Source: Caryophanales bacterium UBA5603
GTDB taxonomy: Bacteria > Bacillota_I > Bacilli_A > Izemoplasmatales > Hujiaoplasmataceae
DNA length: 29,979 nucleotides
Reading direction: 5' to 3'
Assembly: GCA_002424815.1 (NCBI GenBank)
Contig: DILB01000025.1
Coordinates: 50,700 to 80,678, forward strand
The position numbers and the translations under genes were made by a program. Below are positions 16,333 to 24,033 of the stretch, piece after piece. Every line of letters begins with the position of its first letter. Within the stretch, counting starts at the first letter, position 1. The notes beneath the pieces are model-generated. The model searched no databases. It saw only the letters and a list, made by a program, of their open reading frames with translations, and was not told where the DNA came from.

Positions 16333-17670
16333 TTACCAAAGAACGGGCAAGCCGAATGGCATGTTACCTGGATTAATATATAGATAATAGAGTGCAATAT
16401 ATCCAGCCGTTAAAACAACTATCCCAAGGATGGTCAAAGCGAATACAGTCCAGAATATTTTACGATGACGTTTCTTATTGTATTTTTTGATGATTTGATT
16501 AATTTTTTCATCCAAAAGCGCTTTTTCTTCGTCTGTGAAGTCAAGTTCTTCAGCAACATTACGAACTGGTTTTGGTTCTGCTTTCGGTTTCGGAGTCACT
16601 GGGGTTTCGATGACTGGTTCCATGATTGGTTCAATCTCGGGTTCGATTTCAGCGACGGGTTCTTCTTTAGAGGGTTCAACCGGTTTTTCTACTTCAACGG
16701 ATTTCGTTGGCACCACTATAGGCTCTTCTTCTAAGATTGGCAGTGGAGCAGGTTCTTCATGAACGACTTCTGTTTTAATTGGTTCAAGGTTTTCAATGGG
16801 AATATCTTGATCATTGGTTTCAAATTGAATGGCTTCAAACGTAACGCTATCAATTTCAGCAGCGAGTGGAATTTGGTAATTATGCGTATCTTTTTGTTGC
16901 TCAAGATGATAGAGGCCTAAAGAGAAAACCATGTATTCAATCATATCGCTCTTTTTAAGATCGATTGAAATGGTAAAACCTTTTTCTTTGGCATAGATTT
17001 CAAGTTCTAATACAGATTTTGTATTGAGCAAGACGACTTCATCTTCCGTTAAACGGAAACGAGCAGCTAAGATATCAACCAATTGCGTTTTGTTGATACG
17101 TCTCGGAATTTTGACACCATATTTTTCGCCGAGTCCACGTAAATCACCTAAGGTACTCGAATGAATCATCACATCTTTAATAATGCCTAAATTGACACCA
17201 TCAAGATAACCTTTTGCTTCGTAGAAAACACCGGTGAAACTTTTGATAAAGGCATCATAGGAAATCTTTTCAAAATCAACGTTGTATTTATATTTCAATT
17301 TTTCAAGGTCGCTTAAGAAATTATCTTTAAGACCGTAAATATCACGGTTTAAGAAAAGTAAATCGAATAAAATTTCTTTATATTTTGCCGCATCAAAGTC
17401 AAGATTAAAATCAACAATCAGCTTTTCTAGTAAATAAAGAGAATACTCATGGTATCCACGCAAACGATATTTCAACTCATCGGTGTAAGTAAGATAAAGC
17501 TTATTTTGAAAGACTTTTGAGTAAATAGTTTCTTTTAAAACGAAACGGTGTATGTAATAAGGAATCTTGACTTTATGGTTGACGAGCAGCGTAGCAAGAT
17601 CCTCAAAAGGAATAGCTGTCAACGTTTTTGAATAAGCGAAATAATCCTCGTTGGTTTTGAATTTTCCCAC
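16333..17670 (-). CDS. Unrecognised single-pass membrane protein with two SAP/Rho_N-like motifs
   Basis: This is a protein of about 445 residues with no recognised full-length family. It has an alpha-helical N-terminal region (1-165) and two similar helix-extended-helix segments at about 173-204 (LRGLGEKYGVKIPRRINK...) and 219-250 (LEIYAKEKGFTISIDLKK...). Both fit the pattern of SAP or Rho_N-type nucleic-acid-binding motifs. A Pro/Glu/Val-rich linker (about 275-370) leads to a basic stretch (KKYNKKRHRK) and one C-terminal membrane helix (about 405-430), then a short tail. By the positive-inside rule most of the protein is cytoplasmic. Start: GGTGAT sits three bases before a GTG at 17670; the GTG at 17688 is in frame but has no site. 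It lies directly upstream of mutS (27 bases). Confidence 0.75.
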   Translation of the reverse strand: MGKFKTNEDYFAYSKTLTAIPFEDLATLLVNHKVKIPYYIHRFVLKETIYSKVFQNKLYLTYTDELKYRLRGYHEYSLYLLEKLIVDFNLDFDAAKYKEILFDLLFLNRDIYGLKDNFLSDLEKLKYKYNVDFEKISYDAFIKSFTGVFYEAKGYLDGVNLGIIKDVMIHSSTLGDLRGLGEKYGVKIPRRINKTQLVDILAARFRLTEDEVVLLNTKSVLELEIYAKEKGFTISIDLKKSDMIEYMVFSLGLYHLEQQKDTHNYQIPLAAEIDSVTFEAIQFETNDQDIPIENLEPIKTEVVHEEPAPLPILEEEPIVVPTKSVEVEKPVEPSKEEPVAEIEPEIEPIMEPVIETPVTPKPKAEPKPVRNVAEELDFTDEEKALLDEKINQIIKKYNKKRHRKIFWTVFALTILGIVVLTAGYIALYYLYINPGNMPFGLPVLW

Positions 17671-17810
17671 AATATCACCCTTTTTCACATTTATATTTAT
17701 ATATTACAATATATATCTTTGTAAATCAATAGATAAGTCCCAAAAATAAAGATTTCCTATCATTTAATGAAGGGGCTGAATTGTTAATAATTATCTAAAT
17801 TTTAAAATAA

Positions 17811-17845
17811 AGTCAAATAAAAACACCGAGTTATTCACTCAGTGT
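17811..17845 (-). terminator. Terminator after ricA
   Basis: On the minus strand, ACACTGAGT pairs with ACTCGGTGT (one T-G wobble; arms 17837-17845 and 17823-17831) around GAATA, then TTTTTATTTGACTT. The 5' arm overlaps the ricA stop. It separates the rny-ymdB-miaB-ricA run from the mutS group. Confidence 0.82.
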
Positions 17846-18164
17846 CAACTGCATTTATGGATGAATTGATGATGTGGACTAACGTTTGAACTAAGTCGTT
17901 GATTTCTTCGATTGTCACTAAATATTCACTTACAATCGGTGTATCTAAGAATGAATCTAATGTTTCTTGGTACTGAGATCTTGCGATTTTTGCGTGTTCA
18001 CTCTGGGCATATTCTAATTGAACGAACGCTTTTTGATGCGCGAGCAATTTCTGAAAACGTGCGAGTAAGTCTGCGTCTTTTTCAATGATTGCTTTTAGCA
18101 TTTTTGCTCTTGTTATTAATTCGTTATCTTCGAGATGGCTGATAAGAGAATCGAGTTTATTCAT
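17835..18164 (-). CDS. ricA: YmcA/YlbF family protein (RicA-like)
   Basis: This 109-residue all-helical protein belongs to the Com_YlbF family. In Bacillus, RicA (YmcA), RicF (YlbF) and RicT form a complex that binds RNase Y and directs maturation of operon mRNAs. Assignment to RicA rather than RicF rests on position: miaB-ymcA is the Bacillus order, and rny is three genes upstream. The protein is shorter than Bacillus RicA (about 143) and contains no cysteine, so the C-terminal Fe-S ligands reported for the Bacillus complex are absent. Start ATG at 18164 follows GGAG and overlaps the miaB end by eight bases; a TTG at 18179 is in frame but overlaps the ribosome site. Confidence 0.82.
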   Translation of the reverse strand: MNKLDSLISHLEDNELITRAKMLKAIIEKDADLLARFQKLLAHQKAFVQLEYAQSEHAKIARSQYQETLDSFLDTPIVSEYLVTIEEINDLVQTLVHIINSSINAVDTE

Positions 18165-19590
18165 GGACGATTTCTCCAATTAAACTCCAAGTTCTTGCCT
18201 CAGTAATTTTTACTTGAACAATTTGACCTTTTAAATCGCTACTACCTTGGAAATTGACTAATTTGTTATGTTCGGTATAACCGGTTAAAATTTCAGGTTT
18301 TGTTTTCGAAGGACCATCGACCAAAACCTTCACATGCAAACCTACAAAACGGTGATTCCCCGCTGCGAATCCCTTATTGATCGCATCATTGAGCAAATAG
18401 AGCCGCTGTTTCTTGATATCTTTCGGAATGTCATCCACGTAACTTGCCGCTGGTGTTCCCGTTCTAGGACTGTAAATGAATGTATAGGCGCCCTCAAATT
18501 GACACTTTTCAACCAAATCAAGTGTAGCCAAGAAATCTTCTTCGGTTTCCCCGGGGAATCCCACGATAATATCAGTTGTAATTGAAACGCCTACTATCGC
18601 TTTTCTAATTTTAGCAATCAATTCAAGATAATGAGCGTGAGTGTATTTGCGGTTCATCGCTTTCAGAATTTTATCTGAACCGGACTGAACTGGCAAATGA
18701 ATGAAAGGCATTAAATTGCCACCTTTGGATAAAACGGCAATCAAATCATCGGAAAAATCTTTTGGATGGCTGGTTGTAAACCGAATTCTAGGGATGCGTA
18801 ACTGTGATAAATCATTTAATAAATTCGAAAAATGATAATCTCTATGATGAAAGTCCAAGCCATAAGAATTCACATTTTGGCCTAAAAGAGTAATCTCTTG
18901 ATACCCAGAATCAATTAAGTCTTTGACTTCTTTAAGGATGGCTTCTGGTTGACGACTCCGTTCTTTACCGCGTGTGTAAGGTACGATGCAATAGGTACAA
19001 AATTCATCACAACCATACATGATATTGACCCACGCTTTAAAAGTATGTTGATGTACGGTTGGAACTTCTTCAATTATATCGCCTTCAATGCTTTCAACAT
19101 CAATGACTTTTTGCTGATCATCTGTGACTTTTTTTATCATTTCCAACAAACGGTGAAGATTGTGAGTGCCAAAAACGATATCGACTTGATGATAGGTTTT
19201 AAGGATTTTTTCTACTACGACTTCTTCTTGGGGCATACAGCCCCCTACAGCAATTAATAAATCCTTTTTTAATAATTTGAGTGGTTTCATCCGACCCAAT
19301 TCACCGAAAACTTTATTTTCGGCGTTCGCTCGGATGGCACACGTATTCAAAATGATGAGATCTGCGATTCGTTCATCATCCGTTGACAAAAAACCAATGC
19401 TCTCAAGCAAACCCCGAATTTTTTCGGTATCTGCTTCATTGCCTTGGCACCCATACGTCTGGATTAAATACGTTTTACCAACACCTAAATTTTCTGTTCC
19501 CGAAGGAATTGAATAAATAATTTGTTCGACATCGGCTTTTGTACGTTTCCTTGCTTCATTTATTTTGGGTTTGAGGAATTGCTCTTTCAT
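18157..19590 (-). CDS. miaB: tRNA-2-methylthio-N6-dimethylallyladenosine synthase
   Basis: This 477-residue radical-SAM methylthiotransferase adds a methylthio group at C2 of i6A37 in tRNA. The N-terminal UPF0004 domain carries the auxiliary cluster cysteines C48 (TYGCQGN), C84 (NTCAIRANAE) and C118 (GGCMPQEE). The radical-SAM CxxxCxxC is C194-C198-C201 (YGCDEFCTYC), and a TRAM domain occupies about 410-475. The usual QMN after the first cysteine is QGN here. AGGAGT precedes the ATG, 12 bases after ymdB. It works on the product of MiaA (11059-11943), so both steps of ms2i6A synthesis are encoded in this window. Confidence 0.95.
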   Translation of the reverse strand: MKEQFLKPKINEARKRTKADVEQIIYSIPSGTENLGVGKTYLIQTYGCQGNEADTEKIRGLLESIGFLSTDDERIADLIILNTCAIRANAENKVFGELGRMKPLKLLKKDLLIAVGGCMPQEEVVVEKILKTYHQVDIVFGTHNLHRLLEMIKKVTDDQQKVIDVESIEGDIIEEVPTVHQHTFKAWVNIMYGCDEFCTYCIVPYTRGKERSRQPEAILKEVKDLIDSGYQEITLLGQNVNSYGLDFHHRDYHFSNLLNDLSQLRIPRIRFTTSHPKDFSDDLIAVLSKGGNLMPFIHLPVQSGSDKILKAMNRKYTHAHYLELIAKIRKAIVGVSITTDIIVGFPGETEEDFLATLDLVEKCQFEGAYTFIYSPRTGTPAASYVDDIPKDIKKQRLYLLNDAINKGFAAGNHRFVGLHVKVLVDGPSKTKPEILTGYTEHNKLVNFQGSSDLKGQIVQVKITEARTWSLIGEIVHE

Positions 19591-19602
19591 TTATACTCCT
19601 GA

Positions 19603-20361
19603 TTATTCATAAAGGGTTATTTTTTCTATTTTTTTGTTAGCTAGATCAAGAAAGACCGCATTGAATTGTAATGGTCCTTGCGTTTCAGGAACGGTTCGTT
19701 CCGGGACCCCTGTTAAAAATTTACGGACGGCTTGTTCAGTACTTCCGCCGATGACGCCGAAACGTACACCCGTCATACCAACATCGGTTATATACATGGT
19801 TCCCTTCGGTAAAATACAAGCATCGGCGGTCGGAACATGGGTATGTGTACCAATCAAGGCATCCACCCTTCCATCCAAGTAATGAGCCATCGCCGTCTTT
19901 TCTGAAGTAGCTTCCGCGTGAAAATCAACGATGATATAATCGCTCGTTATTTTACTGAGTAACTCATCCATTTTAGAGAAGGGGTTATCAATTTGATCCC
20001 CCATGAATACTCTGCCTAATAAATTGATGACCGTAATCGTTTTACCATTAAAATTGAGGGTGACATATTCTTTTCCTATAGCACCTTTACCGTAATTTGC
20101 TGGACGAATGATGTTAGGATACATCAAGACTGAACTAGCGTCTTTACGCGAAAAAGCGTGATTTCCAAGGGTTATCACATTGACCCCAATTGTCATCAAA
20201 TCCTTGTAAATGGCTTCGCTTACACCATTGCCATTCGCGATATTTTCCCCATTGAGAATGATGAACTGAGGTTTATAATTGTCTTTGACGCGCGCATAAT
20301 ATTTTTCAAGTGCGAGGCGTCCTGGTTCCATGTAAACATCACCGATAAATAATATTCTCAT
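19603..20361 (-). CDS. ymdB: YmdB family metallophosphoesterase
   Basis: This 252-residue binuclear metal phosphodiesterase belongs to the TIGR00282/YmdB family, which in Bacillus cleaves 2',3'- and 3',5'-cyclic nucleotides and affects RNase Y-linked gene expression. Metal and phosphate ligands line up: D8 (GDVY), E39-N40 (NGEN), N67-H68 (GNH), H148 (DFHAE), H173 and H175 (GTHTH). The residues after GNH are AFSRKD rather than the common TWD. AAGGAG precedes the ATG. It follows rny across a terminator-like hairpin, the conserved rny-ymdB pairing. Confidence 0.93.
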   Translation of the reverse strand: MRILFIGDVYMEPGRLALEKYYARVKDNYKPQFIILNGENIANGNGVSEAIYKDLMTIGVNVITLGNHAFSRKDASSVLMYPNIIRPANYGKGAIGKEYVTLNFNGKTITVINLLGRVFMGDQIDNPFSKMDELLSKITSDYIIVDFHAEATSEKTAMAHYLDGRVDALIGTHTHVPTADACILPKGTMYITDVGMTGVRFGVIGGSTEQAVRKFLTGVPERTVPETQGPLQFNAVFLDLANKKIEKITLYE

Positions 20362-20372
20362 TAATTTCTCCT

Positions 20373-20405
20373 TAAAAAGGATAGCCTTCCGCGAGGGAAG
20401 GCTAT
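20373..20405 (-). terminator. Terminator or attenuator between rny and ymdB
   Basis: A perfect 10-bp GC-rich stem ATAGCCTTCC / GGAAGGCTAT (20381-20390, 20396-20405), loop of five, is followed on the minus strand by CCTTTTTAA and then directly by the ymdB ribosome site. The T-run is short, so read-through is likely; it may set the ymdB level or protect the rny 3' end. Confidence 0.7.
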
Positions 20406-20408
20406 AGT

Positions 20409-21968
20409 TTATTTTGCAATATCCTGAGCTCTGGTTTCCCGAATAACGGTCACTTTGATGGTGCCTGGATAACTCAGTTTGGTTTCGATCTGTTGTTTGA
20501 TTTCACGAGCGATGGTGTAAGTTTTAGCATCGTCGACTTCATTGGGTTTGACGATGACACGGACTTCACGACCGGCTTGGATAGCAAACGCTTGATCGAC
20601 GCCTTTAATCGAATTGGCGATTTCTTCCAACTGGGTTAGGCGTTGAATATAATTTTCCAAAGATTCACTTCTTGCGCCAGGTCTAGCAGCTGATAAAGCA
20701 TCAGCGGCCGCAACGATGACTCCGATGACGGTTTTAGCTTCTGAATCGCCGTGATGACTTTGTATGCCATCAATAACAGCGGGATGCTCACGATACTTAT
20801 TGGCAAGATTAACACCGATTTCGACATGCGTGCCTTCCATCTCATGGTCAACCGCTTTGCCGATATCGTGTAGTAGTCCAGCTCGCTTAGCAATGACTTC
20901 GTTCTCACCGAGTTCAACTGCGATTTTTCCTGCTAAAAATGCCGTTTCAATCGCGTGTTTTAAGGCGTTTTGACCATAAGATGTACGGTAGTGGAGACGT
21001 CCAACTAGTTTAACTAAGTCAGGATGCATTTTTCCAACACCGGTATCAAAAATGGCTTTATCGCCTTGATCACGGATAAATTGATCAACTTCTACGCGGG
21101 TTTTATCAACAATTTCTTCGATTCGAGCCGGATGAATACGACCATCTGTAATCAATGTTTCAATCGTCTTTTTCGCAATTTCGCGACGAATTGGATCAAA
21201 ACCTGATAATACGACAGCTTCAGGTGTGTCATCAATGATGAGATCAACACCGGTTAATGCTTCAATGGTGCGAATATTACGACCTTCACGGCCGATGATG
21301 CGACCTTTCATTTCGTCGCTGGGTAAGTTCACAACGGATACAGTCGTTTCAGCTGTGACATCTTGAGCGAGACGTTGAATGGCGTTAACAATAATGCCTT
21401 TGGCGGTACGATTTGCTTCCGCTTTTGCGTTTTCCTCTTGGTCACGAATATATCGTCCGATTTCATCAGCCATTTCGGATTCGATTCGTTCCATAATGAT
21501 AATTTTTGCTTTTTCTTCAGTTAAATTAGCAATTTCAAATAGTTTAGTGTTTTGTTGCGCAATGATGCTGTCCAGTTTGCTGGTTTTCTCCTCAAGAGCA
21601 TTCTTCTTTTCGTCAAGAGTTTCTTCCTTACGATCCAAATTTAGTTCGCGTTTATCAAGGTTTGCCGAACGTCGTTCTAACAAATCTTCGCGTTGATTTA
21701 ATTTGTTTTCGAGTTCGGTTACTAGTTGCTTTTTCTCTTTGATAATTTTATCGTTTTCTAAATTAAGATTATAAATCTCTTGTCTTGCTTCAATTAATCT
21801 TTCTTTTTTCGCTTTTTCTGCTTGAGTGTTGCCGTCGTCAACGATCTGTTGGAATTTATTTCGTGCCGTTTGGAAACCTTTTTCCACTACGATAACACGA
21901 ATAATGAAACCACCGAGAACGCCGATGATTAAGCCGAGCAAACCAGATAATAAATACCAATACCACAT
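20409..21968 (-). CDS. rny: Ribonuclease Y
   Basis: This 519-residue membrane-bound endoribonuclease starts bulk mRNA decay in low-GC Gram-positive bacteria. It has one N-terminal membrane helix (about 4-27), a long charged coiled coil (about 30-160), a KH domain with GRIIGREGRN (222-231) and an HD domain with H367-D368 (LLHDIGKAVDHE). Length matches Bacillus RNase Y (520). The ATG follows GGAGG. It is transcribed from its own promoter (22085-22113), with ymdB, miaB and ricA downstream. Confidence 0.97.
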   Translation of the reverse strand: MWYWYLLSGLLGLIIGVLGGFIIRVIVVEKGFQTARNKFQQIVDDGNTQAEKAKKERLIEARQEIYNLNLENDKIIKEKKQLVTELENKLNQREDLLERRSANLDKRELNLDRKEETLDEKKNALEEKTSKLDSIIAQQNTKLFEIANLTEEKAKIIIMERIESEMADEIGRYIRDQEENAKAEANRTAKGIIVNAIQRLAQDVTAETTVSVVNLPSDEMKGRIIGREGRNIRTIEALTGVDLIIDDTPEAVVLSGFDPIRREIAKKTIETLITDGRIHPARIEEIVDKTRVEVDQFIRDQGDKAIFDTGVGKMHPDLVKLVGRLHYRTSYGQNALKHAIETAFLAGKIAVELGENEVIAKRAGLLHDIGKAVDHEMEGTHVEIGVNLANKYREHPAVIDGIQSHHGDSEAKTVIGVIVAAADALSAARPGARSESLENYIQRLTQLEEIANSIKGVDQAFAIQAGREVRVIVKPNEVDDAKTYTIAREIKQQIETKLSYPGTIKVTVIRETRAQDIAK

Positions 21969-22084
21969 AATATTTACCTCCAGTTTAGATATTAAAATGT
22001 TTTATATCAAAGGAAGGATCATAGCCCCAATAACTAGGTATCCGACCAATTCATAAACGAGTAAAAACAAGTTTTACTTATTAT

Positions 22085-22113
22085 ATTATATATGATTTAG
22101 CACTTATAGTCAA
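22085..22113 (-). promoter_or_regulatory. Promoter of rny
   Basis: Minus strand: TTGACT (22108-22113), 17-base spacer, TATAAT (22085-22090). The leader before the rny ATG is about 110 bases and holds no ORF that I can support; the interval 21969-22205 otherwise contains only this promoter and the recA terminator. Confidence 0.8.
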
Positions 22114-22154
22114 AAATTATTTACCGATATCACGAAAAAATACGTACAATTTGA

Positions 22155-22192
22155 AATAACAAAAATGGAAGCCGATTTTGCAGCTTCCATTT
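22155..22192 (-). terminator. Terminator after recA
   Basis: A 10-bp stem AAATGGAAGC / GCTTCCATTT (22163-22172, 22183-22192) with a ten-base loop is followed on the minus strand by TTTTTGTTATTTC. Confidence 0.82.
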
Positions 22193-22205
22193 CTTTCATT
22201 TTCAT

Positions 22206-23201
22206 TTATTTTATCTTGTAATAATCTTTAATTTTTTGTGTGATTTCTTCCATCAAAGGTGTATTTTCTTCTAAATAGCGTTTAACGTTTTCACGGCCTT
22301 GACCGATTTTTTGATCATTGTATGAAAACCATGATCCGCTCTTTTTGATAATTTCAAGGGTGCTGCCAAGATCAACTATTTCGCCACTCTTTGAAATGCC
22401 TTTGCCAAAAATCAAATCGATTTCACAGCTCTTAAAGGGTGAAGCAACTTTATTTTTAACTACTTTAACACGTGCTTGATTACCAATGATATCATTGCCT
22501 TCTTTGATTTGTTCACCACGACGAATATCTAAACGAATGGAAGCATAGAATTTTAAAGCGCGTCCACCAGAAGTTGTTTCAGGATTACCGAACATGACAC
22601 CCACTTTTTCACGAATTTGGTTGATGAAAATCGCGATGCAATGTGACTTTGACAAAACGCCGGAAAGTTTACGCATGGCTTGACTCATGAGTCTTGCTTG
22701 TAAGCCGACATGTGAATCACCCATTTCACCGCGGATTTCTGCTTCTGGAACAAGCGCAGCCACCGAATCGACAACTAAAATATCGACAGCCCCGCTGCGA
22801 ACCAATGCTTCAGCAATTTCTAAACCTTGTTCGCCAGTATCCGGTTGTGATAGAATCAACGAATCAATGTCAACGCCTAAAGCTTTTGCATAAATGGGAT
22901 CTAAAGCATGTTCCGCATCAATAAAAGCAGCGTAGCCGCCGCGTTTTTGTACTTCTGCAATCGCGTGTAAGGCAAACGTCGTTTTACCCGTGGATTCAGG
23001 TCCATAAATCTCGATAATTCGACCGATGGGATAACCGCCGACACCTAAAGCCACATCGAGTGCGATGGAGCCTGAAGAGATGGCTTCGACTTGCATTCTT
23101 GCGGATTCATCGCCAAGAATCATCACAGCACCTTTGCCATATTCCTTTTCAATTTCTTTGAGCGCTATCTCTAAACTTTTTTTGCGTTTTTCATCTGCCA
23201 T
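22206..23201 (-). CDS. recA: Recombinase RecA
   Basis: This 331-residue ATPase forms filaments on single-stranded DNA for strand exchange. Walker A is GPESTGKT (67-74), Walker B is DILVVDSVAAL, loop 1 is PEAEIRGEMGD, and loop 2 starts GNPETTSGGRALKFYASIRL. The acidic C-terminal tail is short (the protein ends YYKIK), so it is slightly smaller than most RecA (about 345-350). GGAGG precedes the ATG. It lies 57 bases after pgsA and is probably co-transcribed with it. No Bacillus-type LexA box (CGAAC-N4-GTTCG) is seen upstream, so SOS control of the usual kind is not supported. Confidence 0.98.
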   Translation of the reverse strand: MADEKRKKSLEIALKEIEKEYGKGAVMILGDESARMQVEAISSGSIALDVALGVGGYPIGRIIEIYGPESTGKTTFALHAIAEVQKRGGYAAFIDAEHALDPIYAKALGVDIDSLILSQPDTGEQGLEIAEALVRSGAVDILVVDSVAALVPEAEIRGEMGDSHVGLQARLMSQAMRKLSGVLSKSHCIAIFINQIREKVGVMFGNPETTSGGRALKFYASIRLDIRRGEQIKEGNDIIGNQARVKVVKNKVASPFKSCEIDLIFGKGISKSGEIVDLGSTLEIIKKSGSWFSYNDQKIGQGRENVKRYLEENTPLMEEITQKIKDYYKIK

Positions 23202-23258
23202 GATATTCCTCCATTGATGATTCTTTTATAATCATACGTACTTAATATAAAAATTCTT

Positions 23259-23837
23259 TTATCTTTGTGAAAAAATAATGACACGGTTTTTCCAAACATA
23301 GTCAAATCCAGATACTAAAGTCATCAACACGGAAGCCCCCATCAAGGACCATCCAATCCCATTGATGATAATGTGCAAATCAGAAGGCATTAAAAATAAA
23401 TACCAAATGATAGCTGTCATCGTTAAAGCGGTTTTCGCCTTGCCGAGTTTGGAAGCAGCAATGACTTTGCCTTCGCCGATCGCAACCAATCGGACGGAGG
23501 TAACGATAAATTCACGTGTGAGAATGATAAGTGGAACCCAAAAAGGCATCCAGATGGCCGGCATCAAAGTTTTCGTAGCGGCGTCAGCTAAAATAAGTAA
23601 AGCTGTCATGACAAGTAATTTATCTGCTAAGGGGTCCATAAATTTTCCGAAGGTTGTAACGATATTTTGTTTTCTAGCGATATAACCATCTAAAAAATCT
23701 GTGAAGGAAGCAATCACAAAGATAATACCCATAACCCAATAAGCCAAAATCGAGTAGTCGCCCCAGAGTAGATAAATAGCGACCATCACTGGAATTAATA
23801 TGATACGTAATAATGTGAGTTTGTTTGGTAAGTTCAT
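23259..23837 (-). CDS. pgsA: CDP-diacylglycerol-glycerol-3-phosphate 3-phosphatidyltransferase
   Basis: This 192-residue membrane enzyme makes phosphatidylglycerol phosphate from CDP-diacylglycerol and glycerol 3-phosphate. The CDP-alcohol phosphotransferase motif D-x2-D-G-x2-A-R-x8-G-x3-D-x3-D is complete at 47-72 (D47, D50, A54-R55, G64, D68, D72), and there are about five to six membrane segments. Start ATG at 23837 lies six bases after GAGGTG; the GTG at 23846 overlaps that site and is rejected. The pgsA-recA neighbourhood is as in Bacillus, without cinA between them. Confidence 0.94.
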   Translation of the reverse strand: MNLPNKLTLLRIILIPVMVAIYLLWGDYSILAYWVMGIIFVIASFTDFLDGYIARKQNIVTTFGKFMDPLADKLLVMTALLILADAATKTLMPAIWMPFWVPLIILTREFIVTSVRLVAIGEGKVIAASKLGKAKTALTMTAIIWYLFLMPSDLHIIINGIGWSLMGASVLMTLVSGFDYVWKNRVIIFSQR

Positions 23838-23856
23838 GTCATCCACCTCTTTAAAA

Positions 23857-23865
23857 ATTATATCA
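23857..23865 (-). promoter_or_regulatory. Extended -10 promoter of pgsA-recA
   Basis: Minus strand TG-A-TATAAT (23857-23865) about 20 bases upstream of the pgsA start; no convincing -35. The rest of the divergent interval (23866-23980) is AT-rich with a small AATATTAATATT palindrome and no gene. Confidence 0.55.
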
Positions 23866-23980
23866 TAAATCTATCATTTTCTATATAAAAAAAACACGAA
23901 ATATTAATATTAAATCATTCATTTTAATGTAAGTATTTGATTCAATAGCGTAATGAGTCTATCTATTTTTTATTATATTG

Positions 23981-24008
23981 TTGATTTTTATATCGCATTC
24001 TATATAAT
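23981..24008 (+). promoter_or_regulatory. Promoter of the MFS / small membrane protein operon
   Basis: TTGATT (23981-23986), 16-base spacer, TATAAT (24003-24008), followed by GGAGTG before the ATG at 24034. Confidence 0.7.
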
Positions 24009-24033
24009 AGAATACGTATAGGAGTGTTCAAAG

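Noticed and set aside
16465..16762. Plus-strand frames rich in Phe, Trp, Ser and Gly
   Set aside because: They mirror the Pro/Glu-rich linker of the membrane protein on the minus strand; no start signals.
21379..21696. Plus-strand Ser/Arg-rich frame of 105 codons
   Set aside because: Antisense to the RNase Y coiled coil; composition explained by the coiled-coil codons.
23202..23258. Possible SOS (LexA) box before recA
   Set aside because: No CGAAC-N4-GTTCG or close variant is present; only AT-rich sequence and a possible weak -10.
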